DNA from: Acidimicrobiaceae bacterium
GTDB lineage: Bacteria; Actinomycetota; Acidimicrobiia; Acidimicrobiales; Ilumatobacteraceae
Direction: 5' to 3'
DNA: 40,900 nt
NCBI GenBank assembly: GCA_947467375.1
Contig: CANIHL010000011.1
Location: forward strand, 1-40,900
The notes below the pieces were generated by a model. That model saw only the letters and a program-made list of their open reading frames with translations, searched no databases and was not told where the DNA came from. This document shows, piece after piece, positions 15,381-26,492 of this stretch (the stretch's first letter is position 1; each line of letters opens with the position of its first letter). Made by a program: the position numbers and the translations under genes.

Positions 15381-16790
15381 ATGTGCATCCTTTGCCAAAT
15401 GGCTACTGCTGGGGCATCCGTAGTGCTGTCGGTAATTCCTTCGGTTTCACTCACATCCGACTCTTCTCCTCAGGACGTGCAAAAAACACCTGAGGTTCAG
15501 GCTTCAACCACCACGTGTAGAAAACAAGGCACAACCCGCACCGTTCAGAAGCAAAAGCAGACGTGTAAAAAAGTAGGCAAACGGTTGGTGTGGGTTACAA
15601 ACAAGAAAACGGTGTCAACGGTGCCAACTGTCGAAGCGCTTCCAACGATGCCTGCTGGGGGCAGTGATCAAGCGGCATGCAGGCTTCGCGAGGCGCGCAC
15701 GAAGAAATATCAGCCGTGGAATGTGGGCTTTCCGCGGGGAGATAGCTATGGCACTCCAACCTTGCCAACTTCTGGCCGCGTCAATGTTCAACTACTAGCG
15801 ATTGAGTTTCCTGATGCTTTAGGAACTGCTGCCGAACTGACTGCAGCCGATGCACAAATTGCAGAATTTAATAAATGGTTTGCATTCACGTCGAATGGAG
15901 CTCTGTCGTTTAATTGGCAGTTTCCAAAACAGTGGTTTCAGATGTCACGAACGATTCCAAGCTATGGATTGCGGAAGGGCGACCGTGCAACGGTGATACC
16001 AATGGCCCAAGAAGTGGTGTCCATTGCTGACCCCACAGTGGACTTCACCAACTCGGACTTTGTATTCGTGTTGTTCCCGCGAAGCATCAAGCTTGTTTCA
16101 CCCGATTTAGGAATGGCTAACTGGCGTGTTGAAACCAACGAAGGCCCTGTGAAGAATCTTTTCGGTGGATCTGAGTATTTCTATAACAACGAATATGACT
16201 TGTGGAGTTTCTGGATTCATGAGTGGGGCCACCCGATGGGTCTTGCCGGACATACTCCGCGGTCAAGCATCAGCATCATGGATAATCAAAACGGCAGTTC
16301 GGTCATGCTCAACGTGTGGGACACATTTTTTACTGGGTGGATGGGAAGCGATGAGTTGTATTGCATGCCCATCGAAGAAAAGTCCAAAGAAATCACGCTC
16401 ATTCCGCTTGAACGATTACAACGTGGACCACGCGGGGTGATTATCCCCATCTCGGACACCAACGCTGTTGTTATTGAATCTCACCGCGCTGAAGGCTGGG
16501 GGAAACGAATGCTCGATAGCGAGTATGGACGTAAGTCTGGTAACTCAGGAACCGCCTCCTATGGAGTTTCGGTGTACTGGATTGATACAACTACGGACAC
16601 CAATCGATATGTAGGAACTGACGGATTCATTGACAGTGACGCGGGTGATCGTTGGGCGGACAATCTTGTCCCAGCAGGAGTCTCGCGACCGTTTGACCTA
16701 CTGATCAATGGCGACAAAGTGACGTATCGCGGCGTAACTGTTGAATTTGTTAAGACCGGTGATTACGACACAGTTCGCATCACGAAATAG
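15381..16790 (+). CDS. Secreted zinc metallopeptidase, M6-like
   Basis: Exported protein of 469 residues. The N-terminus (GASVVLSVIPSVSL) is a plausible signal sequence. Residues about 44-75 form a Cys/Lys/Arg module (TTTCRKQGTTRTV ... TCKKVGKRLVWVTN) often seen in secreted actinobacterial proteins. The catalytic motif is HEWGH (280-284) followed by PMGLAGH, and a Met turn is suggested by SISIMDN shortly after. Spacing is HExxHxxG with the next His one residue later than in classical metzincins, and M6 enzymes use GLPD here, so assignment to M6-like is tentative. The C-terminal 150 residues look like an accessory beta domain. It probably degrades extracellular protein or remodels the envelope. 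The small EF-hand gene follows by 40 bp. Confidence 0.78.
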   Translation: MCILCQMATAGASVVLSVIPSVSLTSDSSPQDVQKTPEVQASTTTCRKQGTTRTVQKQKQTCKKVGKRLVWVTNKKTVSTVPTVEALPTMPAGGSDQAACRLREARTKKYQPWNVGFPRGDSYGTPTLPTSGRVNVQLLAIEFPDALGTAAELTAADAQIAEFNKWFAFTSNGALSFNWQFPKQWFQMSRTIPSYGLRKGDRATVIPMAQEVVSIADPTVDFTNSDFVFVLFPRSIKLVSPDLGMANWRVETNEGPVKNLFGGSEYFYNNEYDLWSFWIHEWGHPMGLAGHTPRSSISIMDNQNGSSVMLNVWDTFFTGWMGSDELYCMPIEEKSKEITLIPLERLQRGPRGVIIPISDTNAVVIESHRAEGWGKRMLDSEYGRKSGNSGTASYGVSVYWIDTTTDTNRYVGTDGFIDSDAGDRWADNLVPAGVSRPFDLLINGDKVTYRGVTVEFVKTGDYDTVRITK

Positions 16791-16818
16791 GCGATAGTTC
16801 AATTGTTCAAGATAAGAG

Positions 16819-16824
16819 TAGGGT
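16819..16824 (+). promoter_or_regulatory. Putative -10 box of leaderless EF-hand gene
   Basis: TAGGGT, exactly 6 nt before the ATG at 16831. The start codon has no Shine-Dalgarno site. Confidence 0.45.
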
Positions 16825-16830
16825 CTCGCT

Positions 16831-17031
16831 ATGAGCATCCCCGACGACAGCAAAGAAAAAGAACAGATTCTTGACCTAAATAACGATGGTCACATTTCAG
16901 TGGGCGAAAGCATTCGTGCCGAAGCTGGATTACTGGAAGAGTTCACCAAAGAGCCAGCAAAGGCAAAGGGCATAAAAGGCTGGATCAACCGACTTCTTGG
17001 TCGTGGGTTAAACAAAATCGACAATCGATAA
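16831..17031 (+). CDS. 66-residue protein with a single EF-hand loop
   Basis: Small, highly charged, probably cytosolic protein. It carries one textbook 12-residue calcium-binding loop, DLNNDGHISVGE (about residues 16-27), with Asp1, Asn3, Asp5, Gly6, Ile8, Ser9 and Glu12 all in place and a helix on each side. The C-terminus is basic (GWINRLLGRGLNK). A lone EF-hand suggests dimerisation or a dockerin-like partner. I do not recognise the protein. It lies downstream of the secreted peptidase on the same strand but has its own putative leaderless -10. Its last 24 bp overlap the 3' end of the convergent nuclease-helicase gene. Confidence 0.7.
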   Translation: MSIPDDSKEKEQILDLNNDGHISVGESIRAEAGLLEEFTKEPAKAKGIKGWINRLLGRGLNKIDNR

Positions 17032-20000
17032 CGGTGTAGCCATTTCGACATAGCGGCACAGCATGTTTGCCAGCCGCACTTGATCGATGGTCTTGCAATT
17101 CACATTCAGCAACTCTGGAGAAGCAACAACAACGGTTATTGCCTGAGCGCGACTCACTGCAACGTTGAATCGATTCTTGCTGTACAGGAATTCGAAGTTT
17201 CGTGGAATGTCGTTTGCGCTGGAGCTGGTATAAGACACCAGCACAATTGGGGCTTCGCTGCCTTGTGCTTTATCGACCGTGCCTACGCGCTGACGCAATG
17301 AGTCTTCGGTTACACCAAACGATGCAGCGGTTGAGTTAGCCAGCAATTGCCGGCGTAATTCTTGAACTTGGGCGTTGTACGGCGCGATAACAAAGATGTC
17401 GCGCGGTTCAATTGGGCGAGTTTTCCCGTGCTTGTCAGTGAATGGCTTACCGAGTACGGACGCATAGATTTTGACGACTGCAGCAACTTCAGCAACGCTG
17501 CGCACGGAACAACCTTCGTGTTGAACCGGTAGCCAAAACAAGCCTGATCCGCTGACTAATCCGCCTTCGCCAATGTGCTGATTTGCGCACGGTGGGTCGG
17601 CTTCAAGCTTTCCTTCGTACACCTGTTCTGAAATGAACTTGGCAATTTCTGGGTGCATGCGCCGCGTAATTCGAAGGAGAATTCCATATTCGGGCGGAAC
17701 AACGTCGTGCCCTTGGTTGATGTGTTCAAGCCCAGAAAGCCCAGATGTACCCGGGTGTGAGGCACGCGTTGGTTGCTTTAGCTGCTGTGGGTCGCCAACC
17801 AAAACGGTGTTTCGAGCCGCAAGAGAAACTGCCAGGCTGTCGGCAAGTGAAAGTTGTCCGGCTTCGTCAATGATGAGGGTGTCTACAGAACTGCGCATGG
17901 CAGCGTTGGAAAACAAAAAGCTGGTGCCGACAATGATGTTGAAATCGCTTAGCGCAGCTGCAATCCTTTTGGCGTCCTTTACAAACTTGACGTCCACTCC
18001 AACCTGGCTGAACGTTGGTTGCACCTCACCATCTTTCGGTTTCACTGCAATGCGAACTGGTGAGTCATGGGTAAACCCGTGGTCGGATGCAAACCTTGCT
18101 ATTTCACTCAGTAATTGATGCGCTGCAGCATGAGTGTTTGCGGTGATGCCAACACGATGTCCGCGCTTCACTAATTCGAGAATGGCATTTGCTGATGAAT
18201 AGGTTTTTCCTGTGCCTGGAGGACCTTGGATAACTAGGTATGAGTTGTCTAGGTGATGGATTGCGTCCGCGATATCACTAGGAGATACCGCGAGGTTCTC
18301 ACTGACCGTAAGCAAGTTGAAATTCTCGGTAAATCGGGGCGGAAGCAACCCGAGAATGTCGTGTGCCGCCTGATAGATCGTGAAGTCTTCTGCATTTACT
18401 AATTGAGCAAATTCGATAAGCGCATCTTCGAATTGAGTTTTCGAAAAGAACTCTTGTTCAAACACTGAAGTTGGGTTAATCGCATCAGCAGTTTCAGAGC
18501 GAATATCTAAATCGACGAAACCGTTATCAAGATCGATTGCAATAACTTTTGCTGAACCGGCGGCACCTGACGACAGTCCATCTTCTCGTGGTGGCCAAAA
18601 AGTAGATGACGTGAGGTTGGACCCGACGCCAATCTTGGTGATCTGAGTTGGATCAAATTTGAACCTACGGGTTGATTTAAAGCCCAACTTTGCCGATTTA
18701 GTAGTTCCAGAGTCCAACTGCTCAATGAATTTGAGACCGGCGAGTGCAGTTGGGCTGTCGTACAGCTCGTCATTTTCCATGGTGAGCATGTTGATGAATT
18801 CGTAGGTGTCTACTGCTTGCTCGCGTTTATGGAAATCGAGCAAGTCGGCCATAAGCCAACGGTGTTTATGGGTAGCAATGGTTTCTTCGCTTAACTCGGT
18901 GTCGAAACGAAACGTGTTTAATTGAGCAACGAGTCCTTCACCAATGTTGCCGTCGTCGCTCAGCGCTACGCGCAGATCTGGGCGAACCAGTTTGCGAAGT
19001 TCGTCTGGGTTGTCTGCAAGCTTGGCTTCAAGAATTTTGCGTTGAACCTCTAGCCAGATGCGAAGTTCGTTGGTGGAGTAGCAGTCGTTCATGTTGTACG
19101 TAGCAAGTTGGCGAAGGATGGAGACGTCGCCGTCCTGGCCGAAGTCGGCAGTATTTACCGATTGCAACCACTTCTCGTAGAACACAATGCTGAGGCCGCC
19201 ATCGGACACCAAGTCGGTTCGATTGAACTTGTACAGCTGTTCGAGTTTCTTAATGGAGTATGACTCCACGCCGATGCGCATGGATTGGGTGACCACGCGG
19301 GAAAGGTCGCAAAACACACGCTCGCGAAGCAGTGCATTGAGTTCGGTTTCGCGGGTTGCGTAGCGAGTAGCTAAACGACGCAGTGCAGAGGGTTCGTAGT
19401 GGCCGAAGTGATACACGCGCATGTCTTCGAAACCCGGCATTGCTCGACGTTCATTGATGAAATCCAATACTTCGATTAGTGCTTGTCGTTCTTGTTCGGC
19501 AGTATGTGCCCAAATTTCTTTGTATTGGAACGAGCCGTCTTCTTCCTGCCAGGAAAATCCGTGTAGGTACTCAAGGCCTTCATCGGTTCGGTATGGATGG
19601 CCTTCGATGTCGTAGAACAAGTCGCCAGGGTTTGGTGTGGGGAGCAGGTTGAACCCGCGGAAGTCTTTAAGCGGAAGAAGAAATTCGGTCTCTGGCAGTG
19701 CATCGGCGTCGAGTTCGCGATTGACACGTGAGGTGTATTGCAGCTGAGCCTGGCGGCGCAAGCGATGCAGTGCTTCATCTTCAATGTCGGGAACTACGAG
19801 CGAATCTTCACTCGTAGCGAATTCCTTGAGTGTGAATATTCCGTGAGCATTCAGGGCTTCACGGTGGCCATTTTGTAGTCCTGCAACAAATGACAAATGG
19901 TCATGTTCGCGCCACCAACGTGTGCAGTCTTTGTTCCACCTGCACATGGTGCAGTTCTCGACTGGAACTGGCTCGGAATGCCCAGCAAATTGGTTGAGCA

Positions 20001-20649
20001 CCTCATTTTGCAGAACTTCTTTAACGTGCCGGAAATAAGCAGAAACTTCAGAAAGACGAATTGACACCTTTCCTTCTTTTGCAGACCCGGTAACAACATG
20101 AATGAATTCAGGTTCAATACCTTGCATGTTGGTGAGGTGCTCTGCATACGAGCACAGCTGCAAAACCGCATTTACTTTTGCAATACGCGCAAGCTTGGTG
20201 TCTTCTGGTTCGAACGAATAGTTACCCAATTGGGAAGGCGTATCGGTGGCAACTAAGAAGTCGGCACGACCAACCCAGCCAATGCCGTTTTCCTGACTAA
20301 AAAACGTTGGTTGGTATACGGCGTCGGGGCCGTCGGCCAGTTTGTCTGCCGTAAGTTTGGCGCGTTCTTCCAATGCAGCAACTGTGTACGGGGCTGACTG
20401 ATCGCGGTCGCTATCTAAGTTGACAATGTTGCGATCGAGAGTTTGTAAGTGAGTTTTGAGAGCTTCAAAATAAGCAGCCTCGTGTTCGGTGCCGTATTGA
20501 CGAAGAATTTCAGACAGTTCGTCTTCTTCTTTTGACGGACGTGGCCCGCCCAACATTGCTCGATAGTTGAGCCACGAAACGTGTTTGCATGCAAGGTGAT
20601 TTGCGAGGTCGGTAGGGCTGAGAACTACGGAAGCATCAATGTTTTGCAT
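17008..20649 (-). CDS. TM0106-type RecB-like nuclease fused to SF1 helicase
   Basis: Large DNA-processing protein of 1213 residues. N-terminal PD-(D/E)xK nuclease: Asp130 in GRADFLV, Asp150-Thr-Lys152, and QLCSY (164-168). Four Cys, C21 plus C233-x2-C236-x5-C242, match the iron-sulfur-stabilised nuclease arrangement of AddB, Cas4 and Dna2. A middle RNase H-like segment holds FYDIEGHP near 343-350. The C-terminal helicase has Walker A GPPGTGKT near 807, Walker B DEAG near 927, and VGTVDKAQGSEAP plus NVAVSRAQ near 1120-1165, typical of Upf1/Dna2-like SF1 enzymes. It is the last gene of a four-gene run (gap 11 bp). Likely role: DNA or RNA end processing in repair; a defence role is possible given mazF upstream but unproven. 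Confidence 0.9.
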   Translation of the reverse strand: MQNIDASVVLSPTDLANHLACKHVSWLNYRAMLGGPRPSKEEDELSEILRQYGTEHEAAYFEALKTHLQTLDRNIVNLDSDRDQSAPYTVAALEERAKLTADKLADGPDAVYQPTFFSQENGIGWVGRADFLVATDTPSQLGNYSFEPEDTKLARIAKVNAVLQLCSYAEHLTNMQGIEPEFIHVVTGSAKEGKVSIRLSEVSAYFRHVKEVLQNEVLNQFAGHSEPVPVENCTMCRWNKDCTRWWREHDHLSFVAGLQNGHREALNAHGIFTLKEFATSEDSLVVPDIEDEALHRLRRQAQLQYTSRVNRELDADALPETEFLLPLKDFRGFNLLPTPNPGDLFYDIEGHPYRTDEGLEYLHGFSWQEEDGSFQYKEIWAHTAEQERQALIEVLDFINERRAMPGFEDMRVYHFGHYEPSALRRLATRYATRETELNALLRERVFCDLSRVVTQSMRIGVESYSIKKLEQLYKFNRTDLVSDGGLSIVFYEKWLQSVNTADFGQDGDVSILRQLATYNMNDCYSTNELRIWLEVQRKILEAKLADNPDELRKLVRPDLRVALSDDGNIGEGLVAQLNTFRFDTELSEETIATHKHRWLMADLLDFHKREQAVDTYEFINMLTMENDELYDSPTALAGLKFIEQLDSGTTKSAKLGFKSTRRFKFDPTQITKIGVGSNLTSSTFWPPREDGLSSGAAGSAKVIAIDLDNGFVDLDIRSETADAINPTSVFEQEFFSKTQFEDALIEFAQLVNAEDFTIYQAAHDILGLLPPRFTENFNLLTVSENLAVSPSDIADAIHHLDNSYLVIQGPPGTGKTYSSANAILELVKRGHRVGITANTHAAAHQLLSEIARFASDHGFTHDSPVRIAVKPKDGEVQPTFSQVGVDVKFVKDAKRIAAALSDFNIIVGTSFLFSNAAMRSSVDTLIIDEAGQLSLADSLAVSLAARNTVLVGDPQQLKQPTRASHPGTSGLSGLEHINQGHDVVPPEYGILLRITRRMHPEIAKFISEQVYEGKLEADPPCANQHIGEGGLVSGSGLFWLPVQHEGCSVRSVAEVAAVVKIYASVLGKPFTDKHGKTRPIEPRDIFVIAPYNAQVQELRRQLLANSTAASFGVTEDSLRQRVGTVDKAQGSEAPIVLVSYTSSSANDIPRNFEFLYSKNRFNVAVSRAQAITVVVASPELLNVNCKTIDQVRLANMLCRYVEMATPLSIVDFV

Positions 20650-20660
20650 GTGATCGAAAC

Positions 20661-21464
20661 TTAGTTCAGGGGTGTTCGGGTGGTGGCCACCAGAAACGCC
20701 TGAACATGCAACACATCCATTGTCTTGAGCAGGCGAGCACCAAGTTGGCTGAGGCGCACGTCGGTCATTTCGCGGAGTGTGATCTGTATCGGTACTCCGC
20801 GTGTCATGCCCGAAAGGTCAAGCGCTTCAGAGTCAGCAAGGGCAAAGTCCATTGCACTCAAGTTATGAGACCTAATGAGCAAATTTTCTGCGAGCATCAA
20901 ATCGTCGTGGACCACCCACCCTGCGGGTACGCGAACGAGCCAGCGTCGTGAAAGACGGTGCAGTTGTGGTGCAAACTTCCAGCTCATGGCAATGTAAGCG
21001 AGCACCAGAGGAATGCCGAGCAAATAGTTTTCGCTTTGTACAGCATTTCCCAAAGTGACTAAAACTGTGGCAAATAGTGCCCAGGTAATCAACGTTGGTA
21101 AGACGACTGGTGCAGGTATGCGGAGTAAGAAACGTCGTTCGTTTCCATAAGCACCTGCTTGCACATGCGCTGATCCATAGTCTGCGGTAAACATCAACAT
21201 CAGCGAGATGATTCCGCATGTAGTAACTGCAATATTCAGAGAATTCAATGACTCAGATAGCGCGTACACAGCTGAGTAGAAAACAACGATCGGCGCCAAG
21301 CATCGAACTGTGGTGAGTGAGATTGGGTGGTGGATCCAGGTTCCGATTGCCACCACAGCCCAAAGAATCCACGCAACAATGCCGAATCCGTTAGGGGCGA
21401 GTGCAAAAGCGATCCACAGCACCCGGATGGGCCAAGCAATGTGCGTAAGTAGACGCTGAATCAC
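20661..21464 (-). CDS. Conserved-looking integral membrane protein, unknown function
   Basis: Protein of 267 residues starting at GTG 21464. The first 170 residues contain about five hydrophobic spans (for example ALAPNGFGIVAWILWAVVAIG, ITWALFATVLVTLG, LLGIPLVLAYIAM). The last 90 residues are soluble: RRWLVRVPAGWVVHDDLMLAENLLIR and later GVPIQITLREMTDVRLSQ. That tail reads like a small beta-rich domain of the kind seen in actinobacterial membrane proteins of unknown function. It sits 9 bp after mazF and 11 bp before the nuclease-helicase, so it is almost certainly co-transcribed with both. No catalytic motif is visible. Confidence 0.78.
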   Translation of the reverse strand: MIQRLLTHIAWPIRVLWIAFALAPNGFGIVAWILWAVVAIGTWIHHPISLTTVRCLAPIVVFYSAVYALSESLNSLNIAVTTCGIISLMLMFTADYGSAHVQAGAYGNERRFLLRIPAPVVLPTLITWALFATVLVTLGNAVQSENYLLGIPLVLAYIAMSWKFAPQLHRLSRRWLVRVPAGWVVHDDLMLAENLLIRSHNLSAMDFALADSEALDLSGMTRGVPIQITLREMTDVRLSQLGARLLKTMDVLHVQAFLVATTRTPLN

Positions 21465-21473
21465 GCCACGAGC

Positions 21474-21818
21474 CTAGATGTCGAGGTGTTGACGAAGCGC
21501 AACCCCAACCTCGTCCAGAATGCTGGAGTCGAGGCGTCCCACAAATCGGCGAAAGCGTCGTCTGTCAATGGTTTGAATTTGGCCACAATAAATCGTGCCG
21601 GGGAGTTCATCAATTAAACCTGCCGGTATTCCAACATTTTGTGGGTAGTGGCGCTTTGGAATGGTGTGAGTGATTGGAACGATGCTGACAACTGGGCTGA
21701 ATTGGTTGTGCAGATTATTGGAGACAATAAGTGCTGGCCGAATTCCTTGTTGTTCAGAGCCTTGAGCCGAGCGAAGATCGACAAAATACACTTCGCCGCG
21801 CTTTGGAAATGCGCTCAT
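21474..21818 (-). CDS. mazF: MazF/PemK-type endoribonuclease toxin
   Basis: Toxin of 114 residues, standard MazF length, that should cleave mRNA at a short sequence. Family hallmarks: KRGEVYFVDL near the N-terminus, GIRPALIVSNN (conserved Arg and the RPALIVS strand), VPITHTIPKR, and GTIYCGQIQTIDRRR (conserved QI.T.D). It starts 14 bp after the stop of a small upstream gene, the usual position of the antitoxin. That upstream protein is not an obvious AbrB- or RHH-type antitoxin. The toxin gene is followed within 9 bp by a membrane protein gene, which is not the usual MazEF context. Confidence 0.93.
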   Translation of the reverse strand: MSAFPKRGEVYFVDLRSAQGSEQQGIRPALIVSNNLHNQFSPVVSIVPITHTIPKRHYPQNVGIPAGLIDELPGTIYCGQIQTIDRRRFRRFVGRLDSSILDEVGVALRQHLDI

Positions 21819-21832
21819 AGCGCCAGCTGCAA

Positions 21833-24202
<2,370 letters not shown>

Positions 24203-24209
24203 CTTCGAT

Positions 24210-24246
24210 AGACCACGCCAACTTTGCAGCAAAGATGGCGTGGTCT
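24210..24246. terminator. Long hairpin between convergent ligA and the 24258 gene
   Basis: AGACCACGCCA (24210-24220) pairs perfectly over 11 bp with TGGCGTGGTCT (24236-24246). The loop holds a second small stem CTTTG/CAAAG. U-tracts are poor on both strands, so it may work as a bidirectional or 3'-end-protecting structure rather than a strong intrinsic terminator. Confidence 0.65.
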
Positions 24247-24257
24247 TGCTTGACAAA

Positions 24258-26345
24258 CTAACTTGACACTTCAACTTGACCTATTCCACCCATAGTCGGA
24301 ACTGAGTACGAGTAACCATTCCATTCTTCTTTGTAATAGACCGCGTCTTCTAAATAGCAGAGGTAGGTTCCCTCGCTTATAACGATCTCTGGGTTAGAAC
24401 GATTTAGATCTTCCTCAACTTGTTGATTGAAGCCAGATTCATAATCGGAACATTCCATACGCACGTAGTTATAGAAATGCTTTCCGTTCCATGAGACGTA
24501 CGGAACTCGAACAGTTGAAGTGTTTTCTGATTGAACACAGAAATACTTTCTATCCGAGAAAGCCCTAACGGTCAGGCTTTCGCGCGTGAGTTGAAATTGC
24601 TCGGAATCTCCATTTGCAAGAATTGGATAAGCACTTGTTCTGCATGTTTTCAGATCTTCGTCCACTTGAGCCTTGACTTGTCCTGTTCGCACATAATCAA
24701 AACTTCTCAATTTTGACACTGAATCGGCAGAATTTAGAGAAACGATGTATCGAGTAGAAATGGTTTTTCGGGTGGTCGGGTCAATGCCTCTCTGGTGATA
24801 CATGTTGACAAGATCTTTATCTTCTTCAAAATAGTAAAGATCTTGTGACTCAGTCCATTGAAAACCATCAAGACGCCCTTCTGCAATTTTGCTGCGAGCA
24901 CTATTGTCTTTCAACTCTTGACGAAAAATCTGCATGTAATCATCATCGGTTTCTCCGGAAACCAAATATCCAGATTCGGCCATACTCGTTGGGTCAATCA
25001 ACGGCCTCTTGATGTTGCTGGCCAACATCAAATATCTCCTAGATCCATCTGTAGCAAGTCCGTCATTGACAAAAACCAGGTCACCTTGACCTGTTTCATC
25101 GTTTGTTCGTAAAAATGTGATTAAGCCGTTTGAGACTTTGGAACTAAAGAAAACTCCTGATGTAAAGGATCCTGAGATTTTTTGCTCAAATCCATCTTCA
25201 AAAGATCCAACAATCAAATCACGATCGGTGAGGATTACGACCCTCCCTTGACGGTCGGATACAACACTTAATACTTCATTCACTGAATTCAAGATCATCT
25301 CGGATTTGTCATTCAAAATGTTTCGTTGAATTATCTGGTACGAATCACTATCACGCGTTGATTTAGTTACAAGAAGAAATGACCCACCATCTGAACTTAG
25401 TAATCCTTCACCAGAATACGGCGAGTCTGCACGCTTGAAAGTTGCGCCACCTTCTGCTGAAATCAGTACTCCAATGTCAAGAGTTTCGTCGTCAGCTTTA
25501 GAATTTTCAATTGAAAGTAAGAGGTTTTCTGAACCATCTGATTCCGAAAGGACTGTAACCAGCTCATCTTGCTCAGATGCCCAAATCCGATTTCCATTTT
25601 TTAATGAATAAACTTCGAAAATTCCATTCTGATTCAATCCAGTGATCAATCGTCCATGATTTCTTGCGATTGCCGAGTTAATCGGAAAACTAAAACGGTT
25701 TAGCGGAGAACCGGTTAAGTCAACTTCAACAACCAAAGTAGAATCACTTTGTTGATCATCGATGACGAATAGACGGCCGGAGTTTAAGTAACAGCGCCCT
25801 ACGCCAAGTCGTATTTGCGGAGTTCCTATTTTCTGCGCGTAGCAGGATTGATCGTCTTCAATGATGAAGGTATTTTTATCGGCAATGTAGGTAACAGATT
25901 GAATATCTTTCCCGCTATACAAAACTGTTGTGATGCCAGAATCCTTATCAATTTGACGCAATTCCTTGTCGGCACCCTGTTCGCCCCAAGTGTAGATAAG
26001 TCCATTAATTGAGAGAATTGACAACGTTGATCCATAGGCATCATCAATTTTTTCAAGGTATTGGAAATTTCCTAGATTGCTTCCGAGACGAGTCGTTGCG
26101 ATGACTTGATCTGCTTCAATCGTTGCGAGAAAAACGTCGTAAAATTCGCCTTGATTTTCAAGCGCGATCCATTCGTCGGTATTTGCGGGCTCAGCATTTC
26201 CTCCGCCCTTAAGAACTAGAAAAGAAATGGCAATTAATATCAAAACTAGAGAAACTGCGACGATCAATTTTCCCCGTCCATTACCTGTGAGGAAGCTCTT
26301 ATTGGCGCTAACAACGTTTGCTGGATCAATAGATTGGTCGGTCAT
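24258..26345 (-). CDS. Membrane-anchored large extracellular protein, possibly beta-propeller, unknown function
   Basis: Protein of 695 residues, not recognised. It has a cytosolic N-terminus of about 25 residues, one membrane helix (LIVAVSLVLILIAISFLVL, about 27-45), and a large outer part dominated by short beta-strand segments with recurrent patterns such as RNHGRLITGL, SDRQGRVVILTDRD and SSDGGSFLLVTKS. This suggests a WD40/YVTN-like propeller. Cys pairs near the C-terminus may form disulfides. The ATG is preceded by a GGATGGGGG ribosome site. The gene is visibly A+T-rich: two 60-base lines counted by hand are 33% and 38% GC, versus 58% for one line of ligA next to it, which hints at transfer. 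A sensor, adhesin or secretion partner are all possible. Confidence 0.75.
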   Translation of the reverse strand: MTDQSIDPANVVSANKSFLTGNGRGKLIVAVSLVLILIAISFLVLKGGGNAEPANTDEWIALENQGEFYDVFLATIEADQVIATTRLGSNLGNFQYLEKIDDAYGSTLSILSINGLIYTWGEQGADKELRQIDKDSGITTVLYSGKDIQSVTYIADKNTFIIEDDQSCYAQKIGTPQIRLGVGRCYLNSGRLFVIDDQQSDSTLVVEVDLTGSPLNRFSFPINSAIARNHGRLITGLNQNGIFEVYSLKNGNRIWASEQDELVTVLSESDGSENLLLSIENSKADDETLDIGVLISAEGGATFKRADSPYSGEGLLSSDGGSFLLVTKSTRDSDSYQIIQRNILNDKSEMILNSVNEVLSVVSDRQGRVVILTDRDLIVGSFEDGFEQKISGSFTSGVFFSSKVSNGLITFLRTNDETGQGDLVFVNDGLATDGSRRYLMLASNIKRPLIDPTSMAESGYLVSGETDDDYMQIFRQELKDNSARSKIAEGRLDGFQWTESQDLYYFEEDKDLVNMYHQRGIDPTTRKTISTRYIVSLNSADSVSKLRSFDYVRTGQVKAQVDEDLKTCRTSAYPILANGDSEQFQLTRESLTVRAFSDRKYFCVQSENTSTVRVPYVSWNGKHFYNYVRMECSDYESGFNQQVEEDLNRSNPEIVISEGTYLCYLEDAVYYKEEWNGYSYSVPTMGGIGQVEVSS

Positions 26346-26492
26346 GTGCCCCCATCCTTTTCGATATATTCAAGATGTATCCTGATTATGGTATAGCAAA
26401 GCTCACCTAGATATATAGGGGCAATCGTCGTTAATGGTCATTCCTAGTACGACTAGCAACCAAAATTAATTCATTCGGACAATAACTTGGCC

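Noticed and set aside
18120-18240. Nuclease-helicase as a Cas4/CRISPR-associated protein
   Set aside because: The Cys pattern is Cas4-like, but the long fusion to an SF1 helicase, the absence of cas genes and the lack of repeats favour a TM0106-type protein.
26346-26492. Riboswitch or small gene in the 147-base gap upstream of the A+T-rich surface protein
   Set aside because: I see a ribosome site and possible TATA-like boxes but no convincing structured element or open frame.
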